NCBI RefSeq assembly: GCF_003837805.1 | Contig: NZ_RQIT01000039.1 | Span: 1-34,678 of the forward strand | Direction of reading: 5' to 3' | DNA: 34,678 nucleotides | Source of the DNA: Bradyrhizobium sp. RP6 | GTDB lineage: Bacteria > Pseudomonadota > Alphaproteobacteria > Rhizobiales > Xanthobacteraceae | In this document: piece by piece, positions 22,317-29,952 of the stretch | Position numbering within the stretch: position 1 is the first letter of the stretch | Layout: the number at the start of each line of letters is the position of its first letter | Notes under the pieces: generated by a model | Seen by the model: the letters and a program-made list of their open reading frames with translations, nothing else | Databases searched by the model: none | What the model was told of the DNA's origin: nothing | Position numbers and translations under genes: made by a program

Positions 22317-23675
22317 ATGAAAACGACGATCCTTGTTTTTGTCCGCGGTGACGCAAATTTGCCACGCAAGATATCTCAACAGCAGCCGCTCGAGGCGTTC
22401 GCAGTTCCAAAACTGTCGCGGAGCGCAGTGCTTGCTGTCGCGATTTTCCTGGTTGCCCATCTGGCGCTGCTGATCGGTCTCGCCACGCCGGAGAAATTCG
22501 TCTTCGACGAGGTGCATTACGTCCCGGCGGCGCGGCAGATGCTGGCGCCTGTGATGTCGCAGCCGATGCTCAATCCGATGCATCCGCCGCTGGCCAAGGA
22601 GCTGATCGCGGCATCGATCGCGACCTTCGGCGACAACGCGTTTGGCTGGCGTTATCCCGCGACGTTGTTCGGCGCACTGGCGATCGTCGCAATCTATCTG
22701 TGCGGCCTTGCGCTGTTCTCCGCGCAAGGGCCGGCGATCGCCGCGGCTCTGATCGCAGGCCTCAACCAGATGCTGTATGTACAGGCGCGCATCGCTATGC
22801 TCGACATCTTTGCGCTCGGCTTCGGCCTGCTCGCGACCGCCGCCTTCATGCATGGCTTTCGCAGAGAGCGGCCGCAGGCAATGTTCGCGCTCGCGGGCAG
22901 CTTGTTCGGCTGTGCTGCGGCCTGCAAATGGAGCGGTCTGTTTCCGCTTGGCGTCTGCATCGTGATCGTCGCGGTGATCCGCCTGATGCAGGGCTGGCGC
23001 ACGTTGTTTGCCGACGCGAAGCCGGACGACTGGTATCGGCCGGAGCTTTGGCCCGGCTTCAGGCTGCATCACGTCGCGCTCTGCTTCGCCGTCTTGCCGG
23101 CGGTGGCCTATCTTGCCGCTTTCGTCCCGCTCCATGGAGTGTCGCTGCCGGATCTGATCGAGGCGCAGCGGCGAATCTTCGCCGACAACACCACGACGGC
23201 CATCGCCGGCCACACCTATATGAGCGCATGGCCGTCCTGGCCGTTGCTCGCGCGCCCGGTGTGGTTCCTGTTCGACAAGACGGCAGAGGACAACGTCGCT
23301 GCGATCGTCTTCCTCGGCAATCCGCTGGTGCTGTGGCCGGCGCTGCTCGCCCTCGTCGTGGTGCTGCGCGATTTCATCGTCGCCCGGCGGTGGGATGCAT
23401 TCCTGATCGCGGCATTCTATTTCGGTCCCTGGCTCGCCTGGGCGCTGCTGCCGCGTACGCTGGGCTTCATCTATTACTATCTGCCGGCCGCGACCGAGGC
23501 TTCGCTGGCGCTGGTCTATGTGCTGCGCCGGGAGGGGCTGCCGCGCTGGCTGCTGTGGGCCTATGTCGGCGTCGCTGCGGCCGGCTTTGCGGTCATGCTG
23601 CCGATCTCCGCGGCCTTCGTCGGCACGTCGATGCGAACCTTCGGCCGCCTGATGCTGTTCCAAGGCTGGATATGA
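22317..23675 (+). CDS. Protein O-mannosyltransferase (PMT, GT39 family)
   Basis: PMT enzymes use a polyprenyl-phosphate mannose to glycosylate Ser/Thr of exported proteins at the outer face of the inner membrane. The 452-residue protein is almost entirely membrane segments. The first periplasmic loop has the catalytic acidic pair in FDEVHYVPAARQ, and the MHPPLAKELIA motif is typical of PMT rather than ArnT. The loop GHTYMSAWPSWPLLARPVWF matches the conserved later PMT loop. Starts at 22308 or 22284 are also possible; none has a strong ribosome site. The gene diverges from the FecR-domain/barrel genes, whose Pro-Ser/Thr linker is just the sort of substrate PMTs modify. It could instead be a related lipid-linked sugar transferase. 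Confidence 0.85.
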   Translation: MKTTILVFVRGDANLPRKISQQQPLEAFAVPKLSRSAVLAVAIFLVAHLALLIGLATPEKFVFDEVHYVPAARQMLAPVMSQPMLNPMHPPLAKELIAASIATFGDNAFGWRYPATLFGALAIVAIYLCGLALFSAQGPAIAAALIAGLNQMLYVQARIAMLDIFALGFGLLATAAFMHGFRRERPQAMFALAGSLFGCAAACKWSGLFPLGVCIVIVAVIRLMQGWRTLFADAKPDDWYRPELWPGFRLHHVALCFAVLPAVAYLAAFVPLHGVSLPDLIEAQRRIFADNTTTAIAGHTYMSAWPSWPLLARPVWFLFDKTAEDNVAAIVFLGNPLVLWPALLALVVVLRDFIVARRWDAFLIAAFYFGPWLAWALLPRTLGFIYYYLPAATEASLALVYVLRREGLPRWLLWAYVGVAAAGFAVMLPISAAFVGTSMRTFGRLMLFQGWI

Positions 23676-23730
23676 CTTCGCCGCCTGCCGGAGCTGCGGC
23701 AAGCGGCGTGTCCGGCGCGACGACTGCGAA

Positions 23731-24372
23731 TTACTTCGCTGCGGTCTTGGTGTCCATGTTCACGACCTGGACGCGGCGGTTGGTCGGGTCGGTGCCGTTG
23801 GCGGCATCCTTCAGCTTGGTCTCGCCGTAGCCGACGGTGACGAGATCGGTGCCGTTGAGGCCGTAGTTCTGCACCAGGTATTTCTTGATGGTGTCGGCCC
23901 GCCGTTCGGAGAGCCCCTGATTGTACGCTTCGCCACCGACCGCGTCGGTGTGGCCGGCGACCACGAAGGTCGAGCCCTTCAGCGCCGGATCGGACAGCGC
24001 CTTGCCGAGCGCCTGCACCGATGCCACCGACGTCTTGGCGATGTCGGCGGAGTTGTAGTCGAACTGGATCTCCAGATCGATCTTCGGCTTGGTCGCCGCG
24101 AGCTCGGCAATCTGCTCGCGCTCGCCCGTCGAGAGCGACCGGGTCGAGCGGTTGCGTACCGTGTTCAGGAAGGTCGATTCCCTGGCTTGCGCGGTCGTAT
24201 CGGCCTGCGGACCGACGGACAGGCCGCGGGTTGCCGGCTTGGGCTTCAGTGCGTCGATGATCTGGCTGGCGGAGACGTTGTTGTCGCCGGCGAGCGCAAG
24301 GCTCGCCGTCATCGACAAGGCTGCCGAGAGAGTCATCGCCTTGAGTCCAAAGAACTTATCAAAACGGGTCAT
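23731..24372 (-). CDS. OmpA-family outer-membrane/periplasmic protein
   Basis: A 213-residue protein with a signal peptide (cleavage after LALAG region, about 32) and a C-terminal OmpA-like peptidoglycan-binding domain (about 95-210). The domain has IQFDYNSADI, VVAGHTDAVGG, YNQGLSERRADTIKKYL, VGYGETK and NRRVQVV. It should tie the envelope to the murein layer. The N-terminal part (35-90) has no barrel and includes a run of polar residues, so it may be a linker or lipid-free periplasmic form. GAGGA precedes the ATG at 24372. A CRP-like palindrome lies about 72-87 bases upstream. Confidence 0.92.
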   Translation of the reverse strand: MTRFDKFFGLKAMTLSAALSMTASLALAGDNNVSASQIIDALKPKPATRGLSVGPQADTTAQARESTFLNTVRNRSTRSLSTGEREQIAELAATKPKIDLEIQFDYNSADIAKTSVASVQALGKALSDPALKGSTFVVAGHTDAVGGEAYNQGLSERRADTIKKYLVQNYGLNGTDLVTVGYGETKLKDAANGTDPTNRRVQVVNMDTKTAAK

Positions 24373-24443
24373 TGTCGTATCCTCGCTGCTACACTTGTTG
24401 GCGATTTGATGCTGCGAGCCTAGGGCAGGTTCAAAGGCGCTGG

Positions 24444-24459
24444 CGTGATCTCGGTCACA
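24444..24459 (-). promoter_or_regulatory. CRP-like binding site
   Basis: On the minus strand the sequence reads TGTGA, six bases, TCACG, one base from the TGTGA-N6-TCACA consensus of CRP. The dyad lies about 80 bases before the ATG of the OmpA-family gene, a normal activator distance. Alphaproteobacterial CRP-like proteins use similar sites, but the regulator here is not known. Confidence 0.45.
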
Positions 24460-24706
24460 TTCGAAATTCCCCGGGGGACTCTGATATGTCGGGCTCGAAG
24501 CGCCGACCGATGTGAACATGTGGCTGGTCGACCGCCTCATTTGGCGGCGCTTATCGCTGCCAGCCGGAAGCACGCGGCGGTGCCTTGTGCGAGCCGGGAG
24601 CGTCGGGGAGCGCCCAAAAGCCGCAGGCTGAGAGCGAGCTGATTCGGCAGTGCAGCAACGAAATGTCTTCTCTCTGAAAAACTTGCCGTTGAAGAATGGC
24701 AGTCGC

Positions 24707-24737
24707 GGCGGCCGGCATCAGGCCGGCTGCCTTTTCT
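24707..24737 (+). promoter_or_regulatory. Terminator-like hairpin directly before the ribosome site
   Basis: Ten-base arms (GGCGGCCGGC and GCCGGCTGCC, one G-T pair) flank the loop ATCAG and are followed by TTTTCT, the shape of an intrinsic terminator. The ribosome site GGAGGAG begins right after it, so the hairpin may act as an attenuator or protect the message end. Confidence 0.5.
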
Positions 24738-24751
24738 GGAGGAGAAGATTG

Positions 24752-24997
24752 ATGAAGACCCTGTTGCTCGCGACGGCATTCGTGGCGCTTGCTCTGTCCC
24801 CCGCATCCGCCGCCAAGATGGCGTGCACCAGTGCAAATATGGCCAAGCTCGTTGGCGGGATGGGTGGAGAAGACACGCCGGGCAAGATCGCAGCGAGGAA
24901 ATCGATGGCCGCGGCCAATTCCGAAATGAGCAAAGGCAATATGCGCGGCGCCTGCAAGCATTATATGAGCGCCGAGAAGGCGATGGCGATGAAGTAG
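24752..24997 (+). CDS. Small exported hypothetical protein, 81 aa
   Basis: An 81-residue protein with a clear signal peptide (KTLLLATAFVALALSPASAA, cut near residue 21). The mature part is about 60 residues, rich in Met, Lys and Ala, with two Cys (near 25 and 70) that could form one disulfide. The helical C-terminus reads AANSEMSKGNMRGACKHYMSAEKAM. No family is recognised. GGAGGAG gives a strong ribosome site. The terminator-like hairpin just upstream may control it. The location is probably periplasmic. Confidence 0.82.
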   Translation: MKTLLLATAFVALALSPASAAKMACTSANMAKLVGGMGGEDTPGKIAARKSMAAANSEMSKGNMRGACKHYMSAEKAMAMK

Positions 24998-25106
24998 GCT
25001 TCCGGGATTCCGGACGTCATGGCCGCGCTGGCAGCAGATGGCAGCGCGGCTTTTTCGTGTTCCTGCTTCTTGCCTTGCGGCGAATCCGGCTACATTGCAT
25101 TCTGCA

Positions 25107-26273
25107 ATGCCCCGCGCCCCGAAACCCCTTCCGCTTTCGACCACACAGGCCCGGCAGATCTGGCTGCATGCCCAGCGGCTCGACGTGCGTGCGCCGTTCG
25201 GGGAGGGCGCGCCGGCGGTCGCCGCCGCGACTGCTCATCTCGGCTATGTGCAGATCGACACCATCAACGTCATCGAGCGCTGCCATCACCACATCCTGTT
25301 CAGCAGGATCCCGTCCTACCGTCGCGCCGATCTTCGCCAGGCCCAGAGCGTCGACAAGAGCGTGTTCGAATACTGGACCCATGCGCTGTCCTACGTGCCG
25401 AGCAGCGACTTCCGGTTCTTCCTGTCGGCGATGCGCGAGCACCGGCGCGAGGGACACAGATGGTTCGCCTCGGTGAAGCCGGCCGACACGCGCAAGGTGA
25501 TGCGACTGCTGCGCGCCGGCCCGCTGACGATCCGCGACATCGAGGACGACGTGCTCGTCGAGAAGGAGCACCTCTGGCAGAGCCGCAAGCCGTCGAAGCG
25601 CGCGTTGCAGCTCGCCTTCTATACGGGCGCCGTGACCATCAGCGAGCGCCAGGGCATGCTCAAGACCTATGAGCTGATGAACCGTCATTTCGGCTGGGAC
25701 AAGCTGCCGAGGGCGGCATCGGCAAGGGAGATCACGGCCTATCTGCTCGATCGCGCGCTGCGCTCCCAGGGCGTCGTCAGCCTCGATTCGATCTGCCATC
25801 TCGACGCGCCGAGCAAGAAGCCGGTCGCGCGCCTGATCGCCGCGCGCGTCCGCCGCGGCGAGCTGGTGCCCGTTGCGCTCGAAGGTGCCGGCAAGCAGGA
25901 GCATTGGACCTCGCCCGCAGCGCTGGAGGCGGGCGGCGAGGGGATATCGCCCGATCTCGTCCACATCCTTTCGCCGTTCGATCCCCTGATCATCCAGCGC
26001 AAGCGCACCAACCTGATCTTCGGCTACAACCATCTGTTCGAAGCCTATGTGCCGAAGGCCAAACGCAAGCTCGGTTACTTCGCGCTGCCCGTGCTGGTCG
26101 GCGACGAGATCGTCGCCGCCCTCGATCTCAAGACCGACCGGCAGGCGAAGAGGCTGTTGATGCAGAAATGGACCTGGGTCGGGCAGGGGAAGAAGACGGC
26201 GGGACGCAAGGAGCTCAAGCGGAAGATCGAAGAGGAGCTGCACCGCTTCGCGCAATTCCAGCTGGCCGACTAA
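25107..26273 (+). CDS. YcaQ-family (winged-helix) DNA glycosylase
   Basis: YcaQ-type glycosylases unhook DNA interstrand crosslinks by cutting damaged bases from the sugar. The 388-residue protein fits the family length and keeps the catalytic QxD motif (Q49 and D51 in GYVQIDTINVIERCHHHILFSR, split over the helix). Winged-helix repeats follow: RAGPLTIRDIEDD, TGAVTISERQGMLKTYEL and RSQGVVSLDSICH. The C-terminal DPLIIQRKRTNLIFGYNHLFEAYVPKAKRKLGYFALPVL region is typical. The ATG at 25107 matches the normal N-terminus (STTQARQIWLHAQRLD). It stands alone on the plus strand. Confidence 0.9.
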   Translation: MPRAPKPLPLSTTQARQIWLHAQRLDVRAPFGEGAPAVAAATAHLGYVQIDTINVIERCHHHILFSRIPSYRRADLRQAQSVDKSVFEYWTHALSYVPSSDFRFFLSAMREHRREGHRWFASVKPADTRKVMRLLRAGPLTIRDIEDDVLVEKEHLWQSRKPSKRALQLAFYTGAVTISERQGMLKTYELMNRHFGWDKLPRAASAREITAYLLDRALRSQGVVSLDSICHLDAPSKKPVARLIAARVRRGELVPVALEGAGKQEHWTSPAALEAGGEGISPDLVHILSPFDPLIIQRKRTNLIFGYNHLFEAYVPKAKRKLGYFALPVLVGDEIVAALDLKTDRQAKRLLMQKWTWVGQGKKTAGRKELKRKIEEELHRFAQFQLAD

Positions 26274-26320
26274 AGCGCGACGGGATTGGGACGAATCGTC
26301 ATCGCTATCGAGGTTGTTGT

Positions 26321-26953
26321 TTACTCATGATCTTTCCGGAAAGTCGCTTCGCAGTTTTCCGGATTGTGCTTTGAGCGTCGCTGCCTCAGCAGGCGCAGAG
26401 CATGCGCGCGGGACGGTCGCGGCTCGTCGCCTGCGCCATTCGCGATTTCGACATTCCGCGATTTGCGCCGTTCATCAAGGAGGCCCAAGCGGTCCTGCGC
26501 GAGGCCGGATACACTCTGCTTCTGGCCAGCACCGACGCGGCTGTCCAGCCAGATCCCGGCCACGATACCGATGAGATAGGCCAGCAGATTCCACGGTGAG
26601 AAGATGCGCCCGAGCAGCAGTGCGCCGGCCATGGTGAGCCGAAACGCATCGAGCCAGGGCATATGCACCAATCGCGAACACTCGACGAGGACCGTGATCA
26701 CCACCGCGATGTCTGCGATTTGCATCCGCGACTGTCGCGGCAGCAAAGCGGCAACGAGCAGAAACACCATCGTCGCCCACAACAGCGAGCCACCGTACTT
26801 CACGACGAACGCAGGCAGCCCGAGCGGAAAGCCATACCAGCGCAAGCTCAGCCCGCAGGCTATAACCGTGAGCGCGAGGGCGGCGCGGACCAGCGATGTC
26901 CGTAGCAGCGCAACAGCCTTGCCCGGCTGCGTCTCGTGCATTGCTCGCTGCAT
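26321..26953 (-). CDS. DUF2809 membrane protein with an atypical tail
   Basis: The first 135 or so residues form a DUF2809 membrane protein with about four hydrophobic segments and the family-like end VLVECSRLVHMPWLDAFRLTMAGALLLGRIFSPWNLLAYLIGIVAGIW. The function of this family is unknown. The last 70 residues are polar and basic and do not look like the family. That part of the frame is the antisense strand of a LacI-family remnant (26375-26545), so the normal stop was probably lost at a recombination junction. A GTG start at 26986 would add 11 residues. The ATG at 26953 has an AAAGAG site. Confidence 0.75.
   Translation of the reverse strand: MQRAMHETQPGKAVALLRTSLVRAALALTVIACGLSLRWYGFPLGLPAFVVKYGGSLLWATMVFLLVAALLPRQSRMQIADIAVVITVLVECSRLVHMPWLDAFRLTMAGALLLGRIFSPWNLLAYLIGIVAGIWLDSRVGAGQKQSVSGLAQDRLGLLDERRKSRNVEIANGAGDEPRPSRAHALRLLRQRRSKHNPENCEATFRKDHE
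26375..26545 (+). pseudogene. Remnant of a LacI-family regulator
   Basis: In frame from 26375 the translation includes AQSMRAGRSRLVACAIRDFD and then IPRFAPFIKEAQAVLREAGY, followed by TLLLASTD. This is the start of the sugar-binding domain of a LacI-family regulator, where the linker passes into the first beta-alpha unit. The helix-turn-helix before it and the rest of the domain after it are missing, and a stop lies just upstream. It therefore appears to be a fragment left by deletion or recombination. It runs antisense to the tail of the DUF2809 gene. Confidence 0.65.
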
Positions 26954-27021
26954 TGACTCTTTGCCTGCGATGCTGAAAACCGCCACTGACCCGAAAAAAG
27001 CAACAAGCCCGGGAGGAAGCC

Positions 27022-28356
27022 ATGAGCCAGACCACCACCTATGCCGGTTCCGCCGGCGCCGCCGCCAAGTCGGATATCGAAACCTCGACCATCCGCGCCA
27101 TCTCCTGGCGCCTGATTCCGTTCCTGGTGCTGGCCTATTTCTTCTCCTATCTCGACCGGGTCAATCTCGGCTTTGCCGCGCTGACGATGAATGCGGAGCT
27201 GAAGTTCACGCCGCTGATCTTCTCCTGGGGCGCCGGCATCTTCTTCATCGGCTATTTCATCTTCGAGGTGCCGAGCAATCTCGCGCTGGAGAAATTCGGC
27301 GCCAGCCGCTGGATCGCCCGTATCATGGTGAGCTGGGGCATCATCTCCGCTCTGATGGCTATGGTCAGCGGCGTCACGAGCTTCTACGTCCTGCGCTTCC
27401 TGCTCGGCGTCGCCGAGGCCGGCTTCTTCCCCGGCATCATCCTCTATCTCACCTACTGGTATCCGGCGCAGTATCGCGCCCGTTTCCTCGCGGCATTCGC
27501 CATCGCCGTGCCGGTCTCGACCGTGATTGGCGCGCCGGTTTCGGGCCTGCTGCTCGGGCTCGACGGCATGATGGGGCTGAAGGGTTGGCAGTGGCTGTTC
27601 ATCATCGAGGGCATCCCGTCCGTGCTGCTCGGTATCGTCACCTGGTTCTATCTCACCGACAAACCGGAGAAGGCGGACTGGCTCTCGGCTGAGCAGAAGG
27701 CTTGGCTGAAGGCGAAGCTCGATTCCGAAATCGCGGCCAAGCAGGCGGTGAAGCATTTCTCGCTCGGCGAGGCGCTGTCCTCGCCCAAGGTGATCGCGCT
27801 CAGCCTGATCTATTTCGGCTTCGTCGGTGCGCTCTATGGCATGCAGTTCTGGCTGCCGCAGATCGTCAAGGCGTTCGGCCTCACCAACGCCCAGACCGGC
27901 TTCGTCACCGCGATCCCGTATCTCTTCGGCACCATCGCCATGATCCTGTGGGCGCGGCATTCGGATGCGAGCCGCGAGCGCGTCATGCATGTCGGCGCGC
28001 CGCTGCTGCTCACCGCGGTCGCGCTCGGCGTGTCCTCCTATCTCACCGATCCCACGCTGACGATGGTGGCGCTGACGGTCGCCGCGATGGGCGTGTTCTG
28101 TTGCTTCGGTGTATTCTGGACGTTGCCGACCGCCTGGCTGTCCGGCACCGCGGCCGCCGGCGCCATCGCCCTGATCAACTCGATCGGCAACCTCGCCGGC
28201 TTCGGCGGGCCCTATTTGATCGGCTGGGTCAAGGAAGCCACCGGCCAGACCTCGACCGGTTTGCTCGTCCTCGCCGTGCTGCCGCTGATCGCCGGCATTC
28301 TGGTCTTCGTCGGCAGCCACGACAGCAAGCACGAGTTCGCCGAGCAGGGGCGGTAA
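27022..28356 (+). CDS. MFS transporter, anion:cation symporter type
   Basis: A 444-residue, 12-segment major facilitator transporter of the ACS group, which imports organic anions such as tartrate, phthalate or galactarate with protons. Diagnostic motifs are the first-helix FSYLDRVNLGFAALTM, the loop GASRWIARIMVSWGIISA, and RFLLGVAEAGFFPGIILYLTYWYP. A central cytoplasmic loop spans about 215-245. GGGAGGA precedes the ATG. The specific substrate is unknown. The gene stands alone, next to a degraded LacI-family gene that may once have regulated nearby sugar or acid uptake. Confidence 0.93.
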   Translation: MSQTTTYAGSAGAAAKSDIETSTIRAISWRLIPFLVLAYFFSYLDRVNLGFAALTMNAELKFTPLIFSWGAGIFFIGYFIFEVPSNLALEKFGASRWIARIMVSWGIISALMAMVSGVTSFYVLRFLLGVAEAGFFPGIILYLTYWYPAQYRARFLAAFAIAVPVSTVIGAPVSGLLLGLDGMMGLKGWQWLFIIEGIPSVLLGIVTWFYLTDKPEKADWLSAEQKAWLKAKLDSEIAAKQAVKHFSLGEALSSPKVIALSLIYFGFVGALYGMQFWLPQIVKAFGLTNAQTGFVTAIPYLFGTIAMILWARHSDASRERVMHVGAPLLLTAVALGVSSYLTDPTLTMVALTVAAMGVFCCFGVFWTLPTAWLSGTAAAGAIALINSIGNLAGFGGPYLIGWVKEATGQTSTGLLVLAVLPLIAGILVFVGSHDSKHEFAEQGR

Positions 28357-28370
28357 GGGGGGCTTCGCAC

Positions 28371-28488
28371 GGTGGGCAAGGGCGCGCTCGTCGCGCTCCG
28401 TGCCCACGGATCTCCTCCCGGGCTGACGGGGTGGGCACGCTCTGCTTTTGGCCTCGGGCTCCGACGGACGTCCGTTTGCCCACTCTAC
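28371..28488. repeat. Dispersed intergenic repeat (GGTGGGCAA/TTTGCCCAC type)
   Basis: The element begins GGTGGGCAAGGGCGCG and ends with TTTGCCCACTCTAC, enclosing a copy of GTGCCCAC and GTGGGCAC in opposite directions. Elements with these boxes are very common between Bradyrhizobium genes. This copy is partly degraded. Confidence 0.65.
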
Positions 28489-28548
28489 AATCGCACCTTC
28501 GCAATATGGCCATCCCAATCCTGACCGCCCCTTAACGATCACGCTTTC

Positions 28549-28594
28549 CTGATGACTGACGATTATTGACTTTCATCAGTGATTAATCGACATT
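28549..28594 (+). promoter_or_regulatory. Probable promoter and operator of the RND efflux operon
   Basis: A -35-like TTGACT (28566-28571) is followed after 17 bases by GACATT, a weak -10. Two overlapping dyads cover it: CTGATGA (28549-28555) with TCATCAG (28573-28579), perfect, and CGATTATTGAC (28560-28570) with GTGATTAATCG (28579-28589), nine of eleven matches. The second would block the -35 box and is a good candidate site for the TetR-family regulator encoded at the end of the operon. Confidence 0.45.
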
Positions 28595-28624
28595 CCTCAA
28601 ATCGAGATACAGGAGTGTCCTTCG

Positions 28625-29731
28625 ATGTTCGTCCGGTCGGTTTTGTCCAGCTATTCCAGGCTCTTGGCGGGTGTGTCGCTGGCTCTGATGGCCGCGGCCC
28701 TGGCCGGGTGCAATGATACGGTTGCCGAGAAGGCCGAGCCGCCGCGGCCGGTTTTGGTTGCGACCGCGCATTATGGTGCCGAGACGCCGGAGCGCAGCTT
28801 CGTCGGCACCATCAGGCCGCGGATCGAGAGCGATCTCGGCTTCCGCGTCGCCGGCAAGGTTGCCAAGCGCCTGGTCGAAGTCGGCCAGACTGTCGAAATT
28901 GGCCAGCCGCTGGCCACTCTCGATGAGGTCGACCTCAAGCTCCAGGCCGAGCAGGCGGTCGCCGAGCAGACCGCCGCGACCGGTGTGCTGGCCCAGGCCG
29001 CCGCCGCCGAGCAGCGCGCCAAGGACCTGAAGGCCAAGGGCTGGACCACCGATGCGCAGCTGGATTCAAGCCGCGCTGCCGCCGACGAGGCACGTGCGCG
29101 CCTGAACCGGGCCGAGCGCTCAGTCGATCTGACCAAGAATTCCCTTTCCTACGCGACGCTTGTTGCCGACGCCCGCGGCGTCGTCACCGCAACGCTGATC
29201 GAGCCCGGCCAGGTGGTTGCCGCGGGCCAGGCTTCGATCCGTGTCGCCCGCTTTGCCGAGAAGGAAGCGGTCGTCGCGATCCCTGAGACGCTGGTCGGAC
29301 GCGCCAAGTCGGGCGTCGCCAGCGTCACTCTTTGGTCCGAGCCGGACAAGAAGTATGCGGCCAAGCTGCGCGAGATCGCGCCGGCAGCCGACCCGGCCAC
29401 ACGCACCTATCTGGCAAAGTTCTCGCTGCCCGAGGCCGACGACAAGGTCGCGCTCGGCATGACGGCGACGCTGACGCTGTCTGACGCCGCAACCGAGCGC
29501 GTCGCCCGGCTGCCGCTGTCGGCGCTGTTCAACGAAGGCGGCAAGCCGTCCTTCTATGTCGTCGACGACAACGGTGGCGTCACGCTCAAGCCGGTCACGG
29601 TGAAGTCCTACGAGAGTAAGGACGTCGTCATCACGGGCGGCGTCGACGAGGGCGCCAAGATTGTCGCACTCGGCGTGCAGAAGCTCGATCCGAGCCAGAG
29701 GGTGCGGATCGTGTCGTCCTTGTCGTTCTGA
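28625..29731 (+). CDS. RND efflux periplasmic adaptor lipoprotein
   Basis: A 368-residue membrane-fusion protein linking an inner-membrane RND pump to an outer-membrane channel. The N-terminus is a lipoprotein signal (lipobox LAGC, Cys at about residue 29). The biotinyl-lipoyl part (IESDLGFRVAGKVAKRLVEVGQTVEIGQPLATLD) is followed by a coiled-coil hairpin (about 100-160) with many Ala and Gln. The second lipoyl half is YATLVADARGVVTATLIEPGQVV, then a beta-barrel domain and a membrane-proximal domain. The RND pump gene follows after 221 bases. No outer-membrane channel gene is nearby. Confidence 0.94.
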   Translation: MFVRSVLSSYSRLLAGVSLALMAAALAGCNDTVAEKAEPPRPVLVATAHYGAETPERSFVGTIRPRIESDLGFRVAGKVAKRLVEVGQTVEIGQPLATLDEVDLKLQAEQAVAEQTAATGVLAQAAAAEQRAKDLKAKGWTTDAQLDSSRAAADEARARLNRAERSVDLTKNSLSYATLVADARGVVTATLIEPGQVVAAGQASIRVARFAEKEAVVAIPETLVGRAKSGVASVTLWSEPDKKYAAKLREIAPAADPATRTYLAKFSLPEADDKVALGMTATLTLSDAATERVARLPLSALFNEGGKPSFYVVDDNGGVTLKPVTVKSYESKDVVITGGVDEGAKIVALGVQKLDPSQRVRIVSSLSF

Positions 29732-29748
29732 TCCGTCGTTTGAAAGTC

Positions 29749-29763
29749 TGGTCCTTCGGACCA
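29749..29763 (+). terminator. Short hairpin after the adaptor gene
   Basis: TGGTCC and GGACCA form a perfect six-base stem around the loop TTC, 17 bases past the adaptor stop. No T-run follows, so it may only partly lower transcription into the pump gene. Confidence 0.35.
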
Positions 29764-29837
29764 TCCCGGAATGAGAAGAGAAGCGAGTTACGTCGTGTGA
29801 GGTGAGTTTCGGCCTTTGTCCCTAAGCAAAGGCTGAA

Positions 29838-29897
29838 GCGGCGAAGCGATCCAGAACCTGCCCAGCCCCCTGGATTGCTTCGCTGCCTCGCGACGAC
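29838..29897. repeat. Dispersed palindromic repeat, degraded copy 2
   Basis: GCGGCGAAGCGATCCAG (29838-29854) and CTGGATTGCTTCGCTGC (29870-29886) form an imperfect dyad related to the element at 33806-33885, but its outer arms have decayed. It lies within the RND operon, between the adaptor and pump genes. Confidence 0.7.
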
Positions 29898-29952
29898 GGC
29901 TTGAATAGAGCGGCTGTCGTATTTGCAACTGGATCGTCTTTCGGAGAGAGCG

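Larger units (their letters stand above)
24373..24751. other. Intergenic region between OmpA-family gene and small exported protein
   Basis: This stretch of about 380 bases has no gene I can support. It carries the CRP-like palindrome at 24444-24459 near the OmpA-family promoter and the terminator-like hairpin at 24707-24737 next to the small protein start. The centre (24480-24700) shows nothing I recognise. Confidence 0.5.

Noticed and set aside
26860..28542. 560-codon frame antisense to the MFS gene
   Set aside because: Shadow frame with low-complexity Glu/Arg/Asp composition; the MFS gene has all its motifs.
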